Assembly (NCBI GenBank): GCA_030609325.1
Contig: JAUWCL010000019.1
Span: 1 to 60,955 of the forward strand
Length of the DNA stretch: 60,955 nucleotides
Direction: 5' to 3'
Source of the DNA: Candidatus Krumholzibacteriota bacterium
GTDB lineage: Bacteria; Krumholzibacteriota; Krumholzibacteriia; Krumholzibacteriales; Krumholzibacteriaceae
The position numbers and the translations under genes are program-made. Of this stretch, positions 26,956-35,029 are shown piece by piece. How positions within the stretch are numbered: position 1 is the first letter of the stretch; every line of letters begins with the position of its first letter. The notes beneath the pieces are model-generated. The model did no database searches. It saw only the letters and a program-made list of their open reading frames with translations, and was not told the origin of the DNA.

Positions 26956-27829
26956 CGCGCAGCGGATCTCCCGTCAGAACGACGAACACTCCAGCCAGTA
27001 TCACGGTTCCCCCCAGGATCTCGGTCGGTACTGGCAACTCTCCAAGGATAAGCCACGCGAGCATCGTCGTCCCGATCGGTTCTCCCAGTGTCGCCATGGC
27101 TACGAGCGTCGTCCTCATCTTCCGCAGCGCCCAGTTGAACAGCGAATGACCGGTCACCTGGCAGACCAGCGCCATCATGAAACAGTAGAAATACGTCCGC
27201 GCGGAAAGACCCGTCAGGCCCACTCCCAGGAGAGGCGCAGCCAGCGCGAGAAACAGCGCTGCCGTGCCGTAAACGGGGAAGATATACGCGAGCAGGGTAA
27301 GTTTCGGCCTCAGCCGGCTCCCCACTATGAAATAGCCGGCCACGGCAAGCGCACCCGCCACTGCCAGCAGGTCGCCCTTCCAGTTCTCCCCTCCCGCGGC
27401 GATGTTGCCCCCTCCGAGGATCACGCTCCCCGCAAGGACGAGGCCTATACCGATCCATACCCGTGCCGATGTCCTCTCCCCCCGCACCGTAATTGAGTAT
27501 ATCTCGATGAAGATCGGGCTCGTGGTCACGAATACAATACTGCTCGTGATGCCGGTGAACGACAGCGAGGCTATCCACGAGAGGAAATGCATCGCGAGAA
27601 AGAGCCCTGCCAGGACAAGCAATACTTTCTCCCCACGGCGGAGCGTCATGATCGCGTTGCGTGTTTCGCTCGAGAAGATCACGAACGGCAACAGGATCAG
27701 CGTGGCGAATACGAGCCTCAGGGCGGCGACCGATGCTGCCGGTCCTCCGGCCAGCCTGATAAACACCGCCGCGAAGGATATCGAGACCACTCCGAGTGTC
27801 AGGGCGCCGTATTTCTTCTCATGTCTCAT
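26945..27829 (-). CDS. EamA/DMT-family transporter
   Basis: This 294-residue protein has ten membrane segments arranged as two five-span EamA repeats. Repeat 1 has FAAVFIRLAGGPAASVAALRL and FLSWIASLSFTGITSSIVFV; repeat 2 has VTGHSLFNWALRKM and ATLGEPIGTTMLAWLILGE, the conserved EP motif. Members export or import small metabolites such as amino acids or drugs; the substrate cannot be told. It is a single gene facing the TPR lipoprotein gene. Confidence 0.9.
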   Translation of the reverse strand: MRHEKKYGALTLGVVSISFAAVFIRLAGGPAASVAALRLVFATLILLPFVIFSSETRNAIMTLRRGEKVLLVLAGLFLAMHFLSWIASLSFTGITSSIVFVTTSPIFIEIYSITVRGERTSARVWIGIGLVLAGSVILGGGNIAAGGENWKGDLLAVAGALAVAGYFIVGSRLRPKLTLLAYIFPVYGTAALFLALAAPLLGVGLTGLSARTYFYCFMMALVCQVTGHSLFNWALRKMRTTLVAMATLGEPIGTTMLAWLILGELPVPTEILGGTVILAGVFVVLTGDPLRVRA

Positions 27830-27906
27830 AACGAGTTAATCCTGTTGAAGATTAAACCCCATTCCGGTACATTCTAAAAAGATTATTCACATCGGCGGGA
27901 ACGGAT

Positions 27907-28677
27907 ATGGCTGAAAACAGAAAGAAGAGGGTGCTCGGCGACGAATGGCTCGACTGGGACGACAGGCAGCAGGATAAAGACACGTCGGAGAGCAGGAGTA
28001 CATTTCTCTACCTCTCCCTCGTTGTTCTCGCGCTGTTCGTCATGATCGTCCTGTTGTTCTGGTACCTCATGCTGCCGCGCTTCGAATCTTTCGGCTGGGT
28101 GTGGGCGCTCGTCATCACCGGCATCCTCGGCTCGGCCGCTCTCTCCCTCGTTGTCTGGTACGTGGTGCTCGTCGTCGCGGTTATCTGGAACAAGCGGTAC
28201 ATGAACGTCTGCCTCACACGCGGGAGCAGGCTCTTTTTCATCATGCTCCCCTTTGTCACGAGGCTGGCGGAATCGGTGGGGATCTCCAGGGACAGGCTGA
28301 GCCATTCATTCATCCGTGTCTCGAACGAGCTGGCCGCCCCGGGAAAGGGGCCGGGCCCGGTCCTCGTCCTCTTTCCGCGATGCCTTCGCGCCGACATACG
28401 TTCGAAGGCCAGGGAGATCTGTTCCGGCTACAAAGAGGTCAGGCTTCATACAGCTCCCGGCGGGACGGAGGCGAGAAAGATCATAAACGACACCTCTCCC
28501 GGAGCCATCGTCGCAGTGGCTTGCGAGCGTGACCTTATCGCCGGGATCCAGGACGTAGCGCCGAAGATCCCCGTAATAGGCATTCCGAACACCCGTCCGG
28601 AAGGACCCTGCGCAGATACGACGATCGACACGAACAAGTTGCAGGCGGCGATAGAATACTTCCTGACTCCCCGTTAG
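27907..28677 (+). CDS. DUF116 membrane protein
   Basis: The 256-residue protein has a charged N-terminus, two or three membrane spans (about 33-55 and 62-95), then a soluble DUF116 domain. Cysteines conserved in the family appear as LVLFPRCLRAD, AVACERDLIAGI and TRPEGPCADT, suggesting a metal or iron-sulfur site. DUF116 proteins have no proven function; some lie near translation-initiation formylation genes, which is not the case here. It is divergent from the DMT gene. Confidence 0.85.
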   Translation: MAENRKKRVLGDEWLDWDDRQQDKDTSESRSTFLYLSLVVLALFVMIVLLFWYLMLPRFESFGWVWALVITGILGSAALSLVVWYVVLVVAVIWNKRYMNVCLTRGSRLFFIMLPFVTRLAESVGISRDRLSHSFIRVSNELAAPGKGPGPVLVLFPRCLRADIRSKAREICSGYKEVRLHTAPGGTEARKIINDTSPGAIVAVACERDLIAGIQDVAPKIPVIGIPNTRPEGPCADTTIDTNKLQAAIEYFLTPR

Positions 28678-28781
28678 GCCGTTTCTGGCACATTAATTGA
28701 TAATATTCAATCGGAACGGTACGTCTCGAATCATGGTAAATCGTGCCATTTCTTCCGGCGCGGTATAACAGGGAGTTTGAA

Positions 28782-29417
28782 ATGCCTGTTAGCAATGAAA
28801 TGACAAAAGGTTACGCTTATTCAGACGAGATGACTTCAGGAATCAGAATTCGAAGCGGACTGATGGTGCTGCTCAGTTCCAGCGCAGTGGCGTTCGTGTT
28901 CGGCATGTCTTTCTACTTCGCTCTCGTATCGAGCCAGACGGCTGTCGCTACGCAGTTTCCGGAGCTCGCACCTATCGTGACGAAACTCAAGTCCGTTCTC
29001 GTCGTCAACACAATCGGATTCGTTGCGGTCGTCATCGCATCTTTCTGGTTCCTTTCCAGGATGATCACCTCGAGGATATTCATCCCGCTCGGCATCGTCA
29101 TGACCGGCCTGAGAAAGGCGGCCGAGAACAGATACCCCGAAACGTCCGAGCCCCGCGAGTCCGGACCCTTCGGCGAGTTCGAAGCCAGTTGGAATATCGT
29201 CGTCCACGAGACCCGTGAGAGAGAGAAGCACGAGATAGCCGCTCTCGAGAAGAGTCTCGTCGCCCTTTCCGGCTCGGGAGCCGGCGAAGCAAGGGCCTCC
29301 ATCGAAAAAATGATCGGGGAGAAAAAACAACGTATCTGTGCGGATTCTGCAGGCCGTGAGGATAAATCAGCCCGCAGCAGCGGAACCGACGATGCGCTGT
29401 TCATGCAGCCCGTCTAG
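28782..29417 (+). CDS. Two-span membrane protein with HAMP-like region and coiled coil
   Basis: The protein has 211 residues, with membrane segments at about 26-48 and 73-93 and a short periplasmic loop between. A HAMP-like stretch follows (SRIFIPLGIVMTGLRKAAENRY) and then a charged coiled coil (HETREREKHEIAALEKSL). There is no chemoreceptor signalling tip, kinase or cyclase domain, so it is a HAMP-only signalling-type protein. GGGAG lies 6 bases before ATG 28782; an earlier in-frame start at 28743 is less likely. It ends 4 bases from the convergent CheY-like gene and may work with it. Confidence 0.6.
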   Translation: MPVSNEMTKGYAYSDEMTSGIRIRSGLMVLLSSSAVAFVFGMSFYFALVSSQTAVATQFPELAPIVTKLKSVLVVNTIGFVAVVIASFWFLSRMITSRIFIPLGIVMTGLRKAAENRYPETSEPRESGPFGEFEASWNIVVHETREREKHEIAALEKSLVALSGSGAGEARASIEKMIGEKKQRICADSAGREDKSARSSGTDDALFMQPV

Positions 29418-29421
29418 GCTT

Positions 29422-29784
29422 CTATCCCAAAAGCCTGGATATTTCGTCCAGCAGATGCTTTGTGTTGAAGGGCTTCTCCATGAGGAGATCCGCGTTCAGC
29501 GGCTCGTCGAGCTTTTCCTTTCCGAAATCTCTGGCGGAGAGTATAATTACAGGGGTGTCTCTGAACCTGTCTCCGTTTTTTATTATATTGCAGATCTTGT
29601 AGCCGTCCACGATGGGAAGCATCAGGTCGAGGATCACCAGATCGGGCACCTCACACTCGAGGGCATCCAGGGCTTCCTTGCCGTCGAAAGCAGTTACGAC
29701 ATCATAGCCTGCATGTTCGAGTGTGAATTGCAGTATCCGTGCAAGATGCATTTCGTCATCGACGATCATAATTTTACGAGGCAT
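29422..29784 (-). CDS. Stand-alone response-regulator receiver (CheY-like)
   Basis: This 120-residue protein is one REC domain. The acidic pair is Asp9-Asp10, the phospho-acceptor Asp53 lies in ILDLMLP, Ser83 in ILSAR takes the Thr/Ser place and Lys104 is in LMEKPF. There is no output domain, so it acts through protein contacts. AAAGGA lies 5 bases upstream of the ATG. No histidine kinase is close by; the HD-GYP gene at 30511 and the HAMP-like gene at 28782 are the nearest signalling genes. Confidence 0.93.
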   Translation of the reverse strand: MPRKIMIVDDEMHLARILQFTLEHAGYDVVTAFDGKEALDALECEVPDLVILDLMLPIVDGYKICNIIKNGDRFRDTPVIILSARDFGKEKLDEPLNADLLMEKPFNTKHLLDEISRLLG

Positions 29785-29828
29785 GTAAGTCCTTTACGCT
29801 AATACACGTAGTATTTCGATTCTCCCGG

Positions 29829-29858
29829 AGGTGCATCCCCAACCGGGCGCATGCACCT
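29829..29858. repeat. 8-bp perfect inverted repeat in the intergenic region
   Basis: AGGTGCAT (29829-29836) and ATGCACCT (29851-29858) flank a 14-base G+C-rich loop. It lies just upstream of the CheY-like gene and could be an operator or a hairpin in its leader; neither is shown by the sequence. Confidence 0.35.
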
Positions 29859-29919
29859 GCAGTGAAAGTTACATGCCATAATACCATTCATTTCCACCGC
29901 CTCGAACGATTTTACCCTC

Positions 29920-29948
29920 TCGACACGGATATTTCAATGTGCTATAAT
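29920..29948 (+). promoter_or_regulatory. Candidate strong sigma-70 promoter for the gene at 30032
   Basis: TCGACA (29920-29925), a 17-base spacer and a perfect TATAAT (29943-29948), about 80 bases before the ATG. This is among the best promoter matches in the window and implies strong expression of the small exported protein. Confidence 0.65.
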
Positions 29949-30031
29949 AATTATGTGCAGGGCAAGATATTGAGCGCTTTCGCTCACGCTCTAAATCAAG
30001 TATCGCTGGTAACCAAAAGGGAGTATATAAG

Positions 30032-30427
30032 ATGTCCGCACTGAATAAAAGAGCGATAGTCGTTTCCGCCGCCGTACTACTCATGGTGATCGCCGGTTAT
30101 TCCGTAATGGCAGCGGCGCCAATGATCACCAAGAGCGTCACTCCGATGGAAGACGGTCTCTTCATGGTCAGGGTCCGGATTACGGCGTCCGGTAATAACG
30201 TTTATGCTCTGAGTCTCATCGACCCCGAAGCGGCGATAGTCGACGTATTCGCGCCCAGAGGCTGGATCACGGTCACGGACGGAGAGGATTTTCTGGCGAG
30301 GACGAACACCGCACTCAAAGACGGGAAATCGGTAGAATTCGTCATATATTCCAAGTCCGACAAGGTCGCCTACACCTGGACCGCATTCGGAAAGATCAAG
30401 CAGATAGGAAAGCCGGGAACGCTCTAG
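30032..30427 (+). CDS. Small exported protein of unknown function
   Basis: The 131-residue protein has a signal peptide (about 1-28, ending VMAAA) and a compact mature domain predicted to be beta-rich (GLFMVRVRITASGNNVYALSL, APRGWITVTDGEDFLAR, VEFVIYSKS). I do not recognise the family. A strong promoter at 29920-29948, a GGGAG ribosome site and a strong intrinsic terminator at 30452-30502 show a single-gene, probably highly expressed unit. Confidence 0.75.
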   Translation: MSALNKRAIVVSAAVLLMVIAGYSVMAAAPMITKSVTPMEDGLFMVRVRITASGNNVYALSLIDPEAAIVDVFAPRGWITVTDGEDFLARTNTALKDGKSVEFVIYSKSDKVAYTWTAFGKIKQIGKPGTL

Positions 30428-30451
30428 GGCTTTACAGGCTGAAGGGATGGC

Positions 30452-30502
30452 GCCCGGGATGATCATCACACGTGAGGATGATCGTCCTGGGCTTTTATTT
30501 TC
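30452..30502 (+). terminator. Intrinsic terminator of the small exported protein gene
   Basis: A long G+C-rich hairpin: the arm GCCCGGGATGATCATC (from 30452) pairs with GATGATCGTCCTGGGC (to 30492), with wobble pairs and a short loop around 30468-30476, followed by TTTTATTTT. It is a textbook rho-independent terminator reading on the plus strand. Confidence 0.85.
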
Positions 30503-30510
30503 TTCGGGGG

Positions 30511-31962
30511 TCAGGCACCGCTTCCCACGATATACTTGCCTATATCGACGTTTCTGACCGGACTGTCCGAAACGCTGTGCACCCTGTATTTCGACACTCC
30601 CGTCTCGGCATCGGTCTCGCCGAGATCGATGACGGGACCATCCTCTGTCTCGTTGCCGTAGCTGTCGGAGATAATCCTTGCTCTAGGCAGTCTCCCGTCG
30701 ACGCCGATCTCTACGACCACGACCCTCTCCCCGGTCTCGAGGACCAGGACACTCCCGATCGGAACGTTCCCCATCACGCCGAGGAATACATCAAAATATC
30801 GCGGGTGGAATTCCTTTCCTCTCCCCTTCTCCATCAGCTTGAGAGCCTCAAACGGGCTGATCTGTCTCCTGTACGGCCTCCTCGTTGTCAATGCGTCATA
30901 TGTATCCGCTATCCTCACTATGCTGCTCGCCTCGAGGCATTTCTCACCCGGCTTGGGCATCGGGTACCCCTTCATGTCGAAGCGCATGTGGTGCTCGTAC
31001 GCTACACGGCGAGCCAGCACATCCACTCCCTCCTCGCGGAGGATCCTCTCACCGTCCACGGGATGACGCTTGACCTTCTGCCATTCGGTGGGGGACAGCC
31101 TGCTATCCTTGTGGATTATCTCGCGCGGGACATAGAGTTTTCCGATGTCGTGCATGATCGCTGCGGTTCCTATCCGCCCCGTTTCCTCGTCGCTGTATCC
31201 AATGCGCCGCGCAATCGCAGCGGAGATGATTGCGACATTAATCGAATGATCGAACGTATAGTCATCGTATTCCCTCAGCGACTTGAGGAGAAGAAATGTC
31301 GTGCTGCTGCCGCCCTCGCGCTCGATCGTATCGATGATCATCCTTCCCGCCCTGCCGCTCTCGTCCGAGCTGATCTTGGCCAGCTTGCTGAGTACCCCGC
31401 TGATCATGCGGGACGCAGCACTCGCTCCCTCGGGAGCATCCCTCCCCTGGAGCTCGCCCTCCCTCTTCCCAACCTCAACGGGAAGGCGCTCTTTCGATGC
31501 GGCATTGCCGCTCCCGTAGTTTGAATGCCGGATCTTAATCTTCTCAATGCGGCGCCATATCGCCGGCAGGTCTATCGATGTATCGCGCCTGATGCTCGCA
31601 GCCGCGATCTCGACAAACGCCAGGGCCTCGTCAGGGCCGGTTCCTGAAAGGAACTCGATCTCCCCGATCGAGAGACCGTCCAGCGCTCTCCTAAGAAAGT
31701 GTACCGCGTTGTTGTTCGTGTCGGTGATGTCAACCTCGAAGTTGAGCAGGCGTATGGACCCATCGCTCACCCTCAGCACCACTGAAGCCCTGTTGTCAAT
31801 GAGCGAGTCGAGTGACTCCATGAAACCAGCGAGGGCGTTCTGAACCGACGGATGCGAATCGGGAAAAAGATTACTCTGCATCAGGAGTCTGGCCAGGCTG
31901 TGGACCATGGCTTCGAGCTTCCTGAACCCGGCAGGAAGCGTTTCGAGCAGCATCTCGGACAT
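30511..31962 (-). CDS. HD-GYP domain protein (variant motif)
   Basis: The protein has about 483 residues. The N-terminal ~200 residues are an undefined regulatory region (VVLRVSDGSIRLLNFEV). The HD-GYP domain spans about 225-420: HSINVAIISAAIA, MHDIGK (the HD pair), SPTEWQKVKRHP, then EHHMRFDMKGYPMP and RIADTYDALTTRRPYR. The usual HHExxDGxGYP reads HHMxxDxKGYP, with Glu replaced by Met, so c-di-GMP hydrolysis may be altered. A C-terminal beta domain (GSVLVLETGERVVVVEIG) is common in such proteins. The start is probably ATG 31962, but 31953 or GTG 31995 are possible. Confidence 0.88.
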   Translation of the reverse strand: MSEMLLETLPAGFRKLEAMVHSLARLLMQSNLFPDSHPSVQNALAGFMESLDSLIDNRASVVLRVSDGSIRLLNFEVDITDTNNNAVHFLRRALDGLSIGEIEFLSGTGPDEALAFVEIAAASIRRDTSIDLPAIWRRIEKIKIRHSNYGSGNAASKERLPVEVGKREGELQGRDAPEGASAASRMISGVLSKLAKISSDESGRAGRMIIDTIEREGGSSTTFLLLKSLREYDDYTFDHSINVAIISAAIARRIGYSDEETGRIGTAAIMHDIGKLYVPREIIHKDSRLSPTEWQKVKRHPVDGERILREEGVDVLARRVAYEHHMRFDMKGYPMPKPGEKCLEASSIVRIADTYDALTTRRPYRRQISPFEALKLMEKGRGKEFHPRYFDVFLGVMGNVPIGSVLVLETGERVVVVEIGVDGRLPRARIISDSYGNETEDGPVIDLGETDAETGVSKYRVHSVSDSPVRNVDIGKYIVGSGA

Positions 31963-32069
31963 CTGACTGTACCTCTGTACCGTTTTAAAGCACACTATTC
32001 CGATGAATTACGAGCAATTATCGTTCCCCGGAAGTCCGGGAAAGACCCCTGGACGCCCTCCCGTCCCAC

Positions 32070-32096
32070 TTGACCTCTAACACGTTGTGATATAAT
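32070..32096 (+). promoter_or_regulatory. Candidate promoter of the GWxTD-like lipoprotein gene
   Basis: TTGACC (32070-32075), a short 15-base spacer and a perfect TATAAT (32091-32096). The predicted transcript start is just upstream of the GTG at 32104, which favours the TTG at 32137 as the real start codon. Confidence 0.45.
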
Positions 32097-32136
32097 ATTT
32101 AAAGTGTCCCGGAAATCCGCCGGTGGAGGTATTCCG

Positions 32137-34104
32137 TTGCCGAGATCTCTGCTTGCAGTCTCGATTACCGCCATATTCCTTGCCGTTTCGTGCAGCGGCA
32201 TGCATCCGCCTACCCTTGATGACGATTTCATCAATACGAGCGACTACGATCTGCGGGGATGTGTTGCCGACACGATCATGGCGCTCGAGAAGGCTCTGCG
32301 GGCGGACGCGGACGACCCCGAGCTCTACCGCAGGCTCGCCGTCTGCTATCGCGCGGCAGGGACTCCCGAATCGAGGCTCAGATCGATGCAAGCAATCGAC
32401 AGTGCGCTCGAGCTCGATCCGGACAATCCCTCTTATCACGTCGAACGGGGCCTGACCCTCTACGCAAGACAGTTCATCGGCTCGGCCTGCAGGTCGCTGG
32501 AGCGGGCGATAAACCTCGATCCGGGATGCTTCCAGGCGTGGTATCACAGGGGGCGGATCGAGAGAAATCTCTATCTGAAGAACATGTGCTCGAACAGGCG
32601 CCTGGACGACGCGATAAAGTATTACAGCAGTGCGAACAACATATACGGAAGACACGAGCAGACCCTCTTCGATCTCGGGCTGCTCCAGTATCTGAAGGAA
32701 CGGCTCGACCTGTGCGCCGGCTGCGCCCGCGCAGGCGCGGAGTGTTATCCCGAGTCATACAGGTTCCGGCTGCTCTCTGCATGCGTTGCCATGCGCAGGA
32801 CCAGGTTCGAGACGGCCGGGGCTGAATTCGACTCGGCCCTGGCGCTGATGGACGGAGAGACGAGGTACATGTACGAGGACGTCTCCCTCATTCTCCCCAT
32901 GGACGAAAGAGACGCCTACCGTAATCTCGACGGGAGGAATCGCGCCGAGTTCAACCGGAAGTTCTGGATCATGAACGATCCCACCCCGGCGACCACCCTC
33001 AACGAGCGCAGGTCCGAGCATTACAGCAGGGTCTTTCTGGCTGAGTCGCTGCTTACCAACGAAAGGCTCGGCCTCGAGGGAACCGAGACAGCCCGCGGAA
33101 GGGCACTCGTCAGCTACGGGCTGCCGCCGGCCATCCTCCTCGACATGGGCTCGGGTCTTGACGGGCCGTTCGTGGTGTGGACGTATATCCACGGCGACAA
33201 GATGTTCCTGCTCTTCTTCCAGGACGAGTTCCTCAGCGGTAACTATCACATCCCGATCGACCGCAGGTTCCATGACTATGCGATGATAACCGAGGGGATC
33301 CTGCAGAACATCCAGCAGATGTACACATTCCCCATCGAGTACGGATACATACCTGTCGGCGTAGAGAACGTGCAGTTCAGGGGAACGGGAGACGAAACGC
33401 GTGTCGACTTTGCGGTTGCCGTACCCGACTCTACTCTCGACTTCCGGGACGATGAGTACGAGCTGGACTTCACCCTGTTCGACAACGACTGGAACGTCTT
33501 TCGCACGGAGAAGATCTTCTTCGATCCCGACACACTGCATCGTTTCGAGAAGACCTCGGTCGGTTGGCGCGTTCTTCCGTTCAGCATGGAGTTGCCCCCT
33601 CTTCAGCTGGAGAGCAGCTTCGCGCTGGAGATCACCGGCGGGAAACCTCCGGGCAGGGCCGTGTACAGGGGTCCGCTGTCCATACTCGATCTCGGCGGAG
33701 GCCATCTATCGCTCAGCGGGATCAGATTCTCCCTGCAGGATGAAGAAGGTATCTGTACATCACTGATAGATCCCCTGCCTTTATACGAGGCCGGATCCTC
33801 ACTCTGCGTCTCCTACGAGATTTACAATCTGAAGAGGGACGAGGAGAACCTCGCACGATACAGGCTGACCTGGAGCGTCACCTCGTCCAGCGTCCGCGAT
33901 TCGAGATCGGAGCCGCGTGTCTGCATATCGAGCTCGATCGAACAGAGTATCGACGCACGCTCGACATCGGACGCCATGATGCTTGACGCGAGCTTGCTTG
34001 AGCCCGGAAGGTACGTTCTCAAGCTTGAGATCGAGGATCTGGTGGCAGGATCAAGGGTGTCCTTGAAGAAATCTTTCGCGATCATCCCTCGAACGCGATC
34101 GTAA
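32137..34104 (+). CDS. TPR lipoprotein with GWxTD-like domain
   Basis: The start is TTG at 32137: GGAGG lies 6 bases upstream and the resulting protein (655 residues) begins with a lipoprotein signal (LAVSITAIFLAVSC). The N-terminal third holds TPR units (ELYRRLAVCYRAAG, ALELDPDNPSYHVERGLTLY, AINLDPGCFQAWYHRGR). From about 270 comes FWIMNDPTPATTLNERRSEHY, which matches the GWxTD-domain entry motif (FWxxxDPTPxTxxNE), followed by RGRALVSYGLPP in place of GWxTDRGxxYIxYGPP. The C-terminal half is beta-rich. GWxTD domains are common in FCB bacteria and have no settled function. The 3' end overlaps the convergent gene by 23 bases. Confidence 0.75.
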   Translation: MPRSLLAVSITAIFLAVSCSGMHPPTLDDDFINTSDYDLRGCVADTIMALEKALRADADDPELYRRLAVCYRAAGTPESRLRSMQAIDSALELDPDNPSYHVERGLTLYARQFIGSACRSLERAINLDPGCFQAWYHRGRIERNLYLKNMCSNRRLDDAIKYYSSANNIYGRHEQTLFDLGLLQYLKERLDLCAGCARAGAECYPESYRFRLLSACVAMRRTRFETAGAEFDSALALMDGETRYMYEDVSLILPMDERDAYRNLDGRNRAEFNRKFWIMNDPTPATTLNERRSEHYSRVFLAESLLTNERLGLEGTETARGRALVSYGLPPAILLDMGSGLDGPFVVWTYIHGDKMFLLFFQDEFLSGNYHIPIDRRFHDYAMITEGILQNIQQMYTFPIEYGYIPVGVENVQFRGTGDETRVDFAVAVPDSTLDFRDDEYELDFTLFDNDWNVFRTEKIFFDPDTLHRFEKTSVGWRVLPFSMELPPLQLESSFALEITGGKPPGRAVYRGPLSILDLGGGHLSLSGIRFSLQDEEGICTSLIDPLPLYEAGSSLCVSYEIYNLKRDEENLARYRLTWSVTSSSVRDSRSEPRVCISSSIEQSIDARSTSDAMMLDASLLEPGRYVLKLEIEDLVAGSRVSLKKSFAIIPRTRS

Positions 34105-34507
34105 TCAGAGCGATTGGAGGATTCTTGCCCGGGGGCTCCTCCACCGCCTCATCTTCTTCTGGAACCAGCAGGGTATAGAGCGCGTAGCCGACAAAAACCG
34201 CGGCTATCGTCAAACCGACGATGGCCTTGCAGTTAATTCCCTTCCTGCCTTCATCCTCGAGCTCTATCTCGTAGGTCTCAAGCGTATCGGCCGCCGCGGC
34301 AGCCGAAAGGCTGCCCGTCGCCGGCAGAAGAGCACTTGAGTCGACGGCCAGACCTGACAGGTCGAGCATGCCCTTTTCTGTGAAACAGGTCCCGCCGGAC
34401 CCTTCGTCTTCCGGACTTCCCGGCCTGGCAAGCGCCGCCTGTGTGGCGGATACGAAGGTACCTGTCATCAGGAGGATAAGCGACGTTCTCAGGCATCTCT
34501 TCATCAT
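34082..34507 (-). CDS. Small exported protein with C-terminal membrane segment
   Basis: The 141-residue protein has a signal peptide (about 1-26, TFVSATQA), a linker rich in Gly, Ser and Ala, and one membrane span near residue 95-117 (AIVGLTIAAVFVGYALYTLLV) followed by an acidic, proline-rich tail. I do not recognise it. GGGAG lies 5 bases before ATG 34507, inside the end of the nitroreductase gene, so it is coupled to pgsA-nitroreductase. Its last 23 bases overlap the end of the convergent lipoprotein gene. Confidence 0.6.
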   Translation of the reverse strand: MMKRCLRTSLILLMTGTFVSATQAALARPGSPEDEGSGGTCFTEKGMLDLSGLAVDSSALLPATGSLSAAAAADTLETYEIELEDEGRKGINCKAIVGLTIAAVFVGYALYTLLVPEEDEAVEEPPGKNPPIALITIAFEG

Positions 34508-35028
34508 CGCTTCTCCCACTTCTCCTTCATCACGATCTCGTCGAGCGGCTTTCTCTTGCGGAATACCCTATCCACCGCCGGATAACCCACAGGCGTCAGG
34601 GCGATGATCTTGACATCGGCGGGCACCTCGAGTATCTCCCTGACTTCTTCTTCTACAAACGCTCCTATCCAGCATGTCCCGAGTCCCTCGGCCTCGGCGG
34701 CGAGCATGAGATGCTCGAGCGCTATCCCGATATCAACGGGCAGGCTGTTCCAGTAACCGCCCATCTCCTGGTATGCGAGCTCTTCCCTGCCGCATACCGC
34801 CACCACTACGGGGGCTTCGCCGACGAACTTCTGGTTCTTGCAGGCAGGAACGAGCCTTCCACGTGTATCGGCGTCAGTGATCACGATGAAGGTCCACGGC
34901 TGGCCGTTCTTCCCCGACGGCGCCAGCCTGGCTGCTTCCAGTATTCGTTCCAGCTTCTCTTCCTCTACGGGATCGGGCAGGTACGCCCGTGTACTGCCCC
35001 GGTTCCTTATTGCCTCGTAGATGTCCAG
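34504..35028 (-). CDS. Nitroreductase-family flavoprotein with probable CTG start
   Basis: The product is a 174-residue FMN protein of the nitroreductase fold. If CTG at 35028 is read as Met, the N-terminus becomes MDIYEAIRNRGSTRAYLPDPV, the normal family start. Further motifs are AARLAPSGKNGQPWTF, EGLGTCWIGAFVEEEVREIL and TPVGYPAVDR. GGGAGG lies at 35040-35035, 6 bases from the CTG. The only in-frame alternative upstream is TTG 35049, inside pgsA and with no ribosome site; there is no ATG before residue 70. It follows the pgsA stop by one base and overlaps the small exported protein gene. Substrate unknown. Confidence 0.86.
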   Translation of the reverse strand: MDIYEAIRNRGSTRAYLPDPVEEEKLERILEAARLAPSGKNGQPWTFIVITDADTRGRLVPACKNQKFVGEAPVVVAVCGREELAYQEMGGYWNSLPVDIGIALEHLMLAAEAEGLGTCWIGAFVEEEVREILEVPADVKIIALTPVGYPAVDRVFRKRKPLDEIVMKEKWEKR

Positions 35029-35029
35029 A

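Noticed and set aside
5084-29939. A 16-base identical string (CACGGATATTTCAATG) at 5084-5099 and 29924-29939
   Set aside because: About one 16-base match is expected by chance in 61 kb. The first copy is in a gap between minus-strand genes and the second is within a promoter spacer, with no further similarity.
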